DNA of 64,000 nt. Source: Tubulanus polymorphus. Its lineage: Eukaryota > Nemertea > Palaeonemertea > Tubulaniformes > Tubulanidae. This document shows positions 60,859 through 64,000 of the stretch, piece by piece (within the stretch, counting starts at the first letter, position 1; the number at the start of each line of letters is the position of its first letter). Under the pieces are notes generated by a model. That model was not told where the DNA came from. It searched no databases and saw nothing but the letters and a program-made list of their open reading frames with translations. The DNA lies in the NCBI RefSeq assembly GCF_964204645.1, contig NC_134032.1:622501-686500 (forward strand), written 5' to 3'. The position numbers were made by a program, and so were the translations under genes.

Positions 60859-63233
60859 CTAAATCGGGGGAGTTAATACAGTGTTTATATTGTAGAATCT
60901 CAGTGAGTTCTGATCATCACTGATATCACGGTGATGGATAACTACAGTGTCACTGTTACACACGTGATGTATGTCACATGTCTCACTGTCTGTAGAGTTC
61001 AGTATTATACGCGGGTGATCTATAAACCCCTCATCATTATATCTGATACTAATAACAGATCCTCTGTTACCAGTATTAGAGTATACCGATAGCAATACTT
61101 GATTATCATTAATGACACACGGGAATCCCATACATGGATCAAATGTCAGTCCGCAATCGTTCATAGTAATAAAACTGATCAATTCTGCTTCTGGTTTTAG
61201 ATACAATAATCTGCGTGTACGCAAACAGTAGATAAATATACGTCCCCGCGTGTCGACATCGAAACCGTAGATATAAAAGTAATCTCCATCCGGGAGCTGA
61301 TAGTTCTTCACTCGATTTCTATCGATCAATCTGTTTTCAGGGTTTTCTAATAAACGTAAAACATGAATTTCACTATCTCCTGTCTGTATAAAGATATTGT
61401 GATCACGGATTACGAAGGATCCACAGACTCCAGGCAGGAGATCAGTGATATTTTCTTCGAAGAGTTTTTTCTGATTTTTATATTTTCTCAGGATGTATTC
61501 CCTGTTTTTCCTCACGACCACAAACAGAAACCCGTTACCATCAGCAGCGAGTCCATGTATCCAACCATCAATCTCTATGTATCCCTGTATATTATCATCA
61601 TTCACACTATATATACAATTAGTGGAGCGATACTGCGCACATATAACACGTGACTGTTCACCCTCGTGTTCACCGGGTATTGACGTCACCATGTTGAGTA
61701 CGAAATCTGTATCTACCTGTTTATTGACCGTCAATGAATCGATTAATTCTACACGTAGCCGCGTGACGTCATCGATATATCCCTCCAGTTTATCAATTCT
61801 CCCTATGACGTCCTCAGTAGATCGCTCCGCTCTATCCATTCTCTCTATGACATCATCAACAGATCCCTCCACATTTCCAATTCTCTCTTTGACGTCATCA
61901 GTAGATCTTTCCACTTTATAATTTCTCCGTATGACGTCATCATTGATATTAGTCAGTTTTGTCTCCAATGCTTTAAGTTGCTGTTCAGTACAGCATTGAT
62001 TCAGCCTCTCTTCAAGTTGTTGTTCAGTACAGAACCGGTTCAGCCTCTCTTCAAGTTGTTGTTCAGTACAGAACCGGTTCTGCCTCTCTTCAAGTTGTTG
62101 TTCAGTACAGAACCGGTTCTGCCTCTCTTCAACTATTTCTATAGTGTGTTTCAATTGACAGAATTGATTTTCTAGATTATCGTGAAACTGTCTGACATGT
62201 TCTATAAAAGACCGATGTCGTTCATCAATGTCTGATCGAACTGTTCGGGTTTCACTGATCGACACACCTACTGAATTTACTTTATACAAATTATGTGCCT
62301 GATTTGAAGCGATCACATGAAGCCCCGACACTAATGAATGCGGGGCTTGTTGAAGATGTGTTTTTAAGTTCCGCGCTGTTTCGTCGTCTGAGCATTTAAC
62401 GATAAACACATGAATCGCTGGACAGTGATTAAACCCGATATGATGATTCGGTATCTCTACACCAGGGGGCGCTTCTCTCCATTCTAATTTCACCTGAAAT
62501 TGAAAAATATAGTTATATTAAGGGTGAAACTTAAGGGGGGGGGGGGGGTTGCTGATACAATTTCATCGGAACTTATTGCAGCTCGAGCGCTGTAGGCATG
62601 GACGGGCGAGGCGGAGGTCTAACCCCCAGAAAGTTTTTGGAATTTTGCTGCTTTTAAAAATTATTTCCTGCAATCTCGGAACAGTAACGGAACTCGGTTG
62701 GCTTCATGTCGTAGTAAATAAGATAAAAGATACGATCAGGGTGGAATTTTTCCGGGGGGAGAGGGGTGCACCAACTGCACCTGCCCCCCCCCCACCTACG
62801 GGCCTGAAATTGTTTGCTGTACGAGACTAGAATTGTTGGATTCTTGATATTCGTATTCTGCGAATCGGGGTCTGGGTTTGGTATATTATTCAACATTCAA
62901 GTAAAGAAATCAGACATATATATTTCTATCGGGTCCGAACGATGTATTGTTTACCTCGTCAAACGGCATCATTTGTACATTTATAACTTGTTCCGTATAG
63001 ATCGCTTTCAGTTTTACTTCGATAATAGTCTCTAATTCTTCTGTCCACATCTGTATCGGTAGTTGTAATTGATTACCAGCAGTAGCGATCAGATCACATT
63101 CTAAATCGAACAACGGTTGAAAGTAATAATTCTGTATTGTTCTGTAGTCGTTGTCGTGATCCGACCAAACACCGATCTTGCGACCACGATAAGAAACTGC
63201 GAGCTCGAATCTGTACGTAGAATTAGACGCCAT
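60859..63233 (-). CDS. Array gene 4: duplicate of array gene 2, 637 residues
   Basis: Exons 62955-63233 and 60859-62493 on the minus strand. Both exons translate to the same protein as array gene 2. The intron differs in length by 3 bp, explained by a G run (14 versus 12) and a C run (10 versus 9). The identity continues through the upstream region to the window edge. On the left it ends soon after the stop codon: at about 60835 this copy has CGAACTCTAG and unit 2 has CGAACCCTAG. It is therefore a very recent copy of gene 2 or an assembly duplicate. Domains as for array gene 2. Confidence 0.85.
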
Positions 63234-64000
63234 GTTGTTTTTGGGCGTTTTCTAACTGTAGATTGTGCAGGCGTGACCTCCTCACGCGCGCGGGTCTCAC
63301 GCGTCTTGCCATAAAGTTAAAACCACACGGCACTGATAACACGAAACAGCGATACAAATACAATACTCATCAAATGATGAATAGACATGCTTTGAGATCG
63401 CTTGTTCTGAACGGTGTCTCCTGGTGAGCAGGAGAACCTCTCTTCCAGTGTCGACGCGGTTCCTAACGTGATACCGGCAAGGCTACTGTGCGAAGCGAGG
63501 ATTCATTGATGATCCATAGGTGTCGCTAAGTGGTACGGGGTTTCCGCTATTCAATGTCCTCGCACATTTTTTTTATTCGAGTAGACTTTTACGATTATTA
63601 AATCAATTTTTAGTTAAATGAATACCATACCCTCCTGAACAAAATCTCAAGTAGAATACCCTGTAGTAAATTCGAGTCCGTTTGTCGTTTGGGCTGACTA
63701 TACCAGGAAATATATAGTGGACTTCGGAGCTTTCTCGGTAACTGATTGCTGTTAATGCTTGCTGTTGACTGAACTCACCTGACCAGTATATTTTAGATGT
63801 CACATATCCCAGGGACAATAACTGATTATAACTTATCCATGAGGCTTCTCTCGAGAATTGGCTGGTTAGACAAGTGAACCGATTAGGATACTTAGGTCGG
63901 GTTTAGGCTTTAAAACCGACACAGATTGGAACATCGTTACAGCAAACAGTACTCCGTATACCAAGTACGTTTTATCAAACGAGGTTAACGAAAATATAGA
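63234..64000. other. Start of array spacer 4, cut by the window edge
   Basis: Matches the first ~770 bp of spacer 2 base for base as far as I compared (constant offset of 8630). The array therefore continues to the right; at least one further unit is expected beyond 64000. Confidence 0.75.

Larger units (their letters stand above)
47768..64000 (-). repeat. Tandem gene array, ~4.3-4.4 kb units, four units seen
   Basis: Unit starts, judged by the shared CATTTCATT-TATACACG motif: 47768, 52177, 56496 and 60804, giving lengths of 4409, 4319 and 4308 bp and an incomplete last unit that runs off the window. Each unit has the same order from left to right: exon 2, intron, exon 1 (all minus strand), spacer with an embedded MITE. 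Unit 1 is the most distinct. Units 2-4 share an ~88 bp deletion in the spacer. Units 2 and 4 are the same over at least 3.1 kb except for G and C run lengths in the intron. Confidence 0.97.

Noticed and set aside
47768-64000. Array as a mobile element or virus integration
   Set aside because: No terminal repeats, transposase, integrase or viral proteins; unit borders and spacer homology fit plain tandem gene duplication.

Overview
The window is nuclear DNA of an animal. All intact genes are split by GT-AG introns, a recognisable metazoan lipin and caspase-type sequence are present, and the space between exons is AT-rich and full of short inverted-repeat elements (MITE-like), tRNA-derived SINE-like pieces, minisatellites and microsatellites. 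A marine invertebrate, perhaps a lophotrochozoan, is the most natural guess, but the sequence itself only supports 'metazoan'.

Layout, left to right. (1) 1-3.6 kb: non-coding, with two head-to-head copies of a ~260 bp terminal-inverted-repeat element. (2) 3.6-16.4 kb, + strand: a complete 15-exon lipin (phosphatidate phosphatase) gene whose exons join without a frame break to 1014 codons. A ~1 kb, 34-bp minisatellite fills intron 2. (3) 16.4-21.9 kb: repeat-rich intergenic DNA with a long (TA)n tract. (4) 21.9-25.0 kb, + strand: a caspase p20 fragment with the catalytic His but no visible QACxG cysteine exon; its first intron holds a LINE endonuclease remnant on the minus strand. (5) 26.0-38.2 kb, + strand: a 15-exon gene for a 784-residue protein with an IQ motif and a VWA domain. 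(6) 39.1-41.0 kb, + strand: a two-exon gene for an unrecognised 305-residue protein with 10-residue TRDP repeats. (7) 41.9-42.8 kb and 47.2-47.5 kb, + strand: two broken rhodopsin-type GPCR genes, one frameshifted and one a TM5-TM7 remnant.

(8) From 47.77 kb to the end of the window: a head-to-tail array of ~4.3-4.4 kb units, four seen and continuing past the edge. Each unit carries one intact two-exon minus-strand gene. The encoded ~637-residue protein has a conserved unrecognised N-terminal domain, a coiled coil built from 13- and 14-residue repeats, and a C-terminal half that reads like a beta-propeller. Spacers, introns and N-terminal coding sequence are nearly the same in every unit, while the coiled coil and propeller differ strongly in amino acids and length. 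This resembles a lineage-specific family whose recognition region is diversifying (inference), and it is the best candidate here for an undescribed system.

The first six loci show no functional link to one another; they are ordinary neighbours in an animal genome. Several dispersed MITE families occur both as single palindromic copies and as local tandem expansions, so some minisatellites here seem to have grown out of mobile-element ends.
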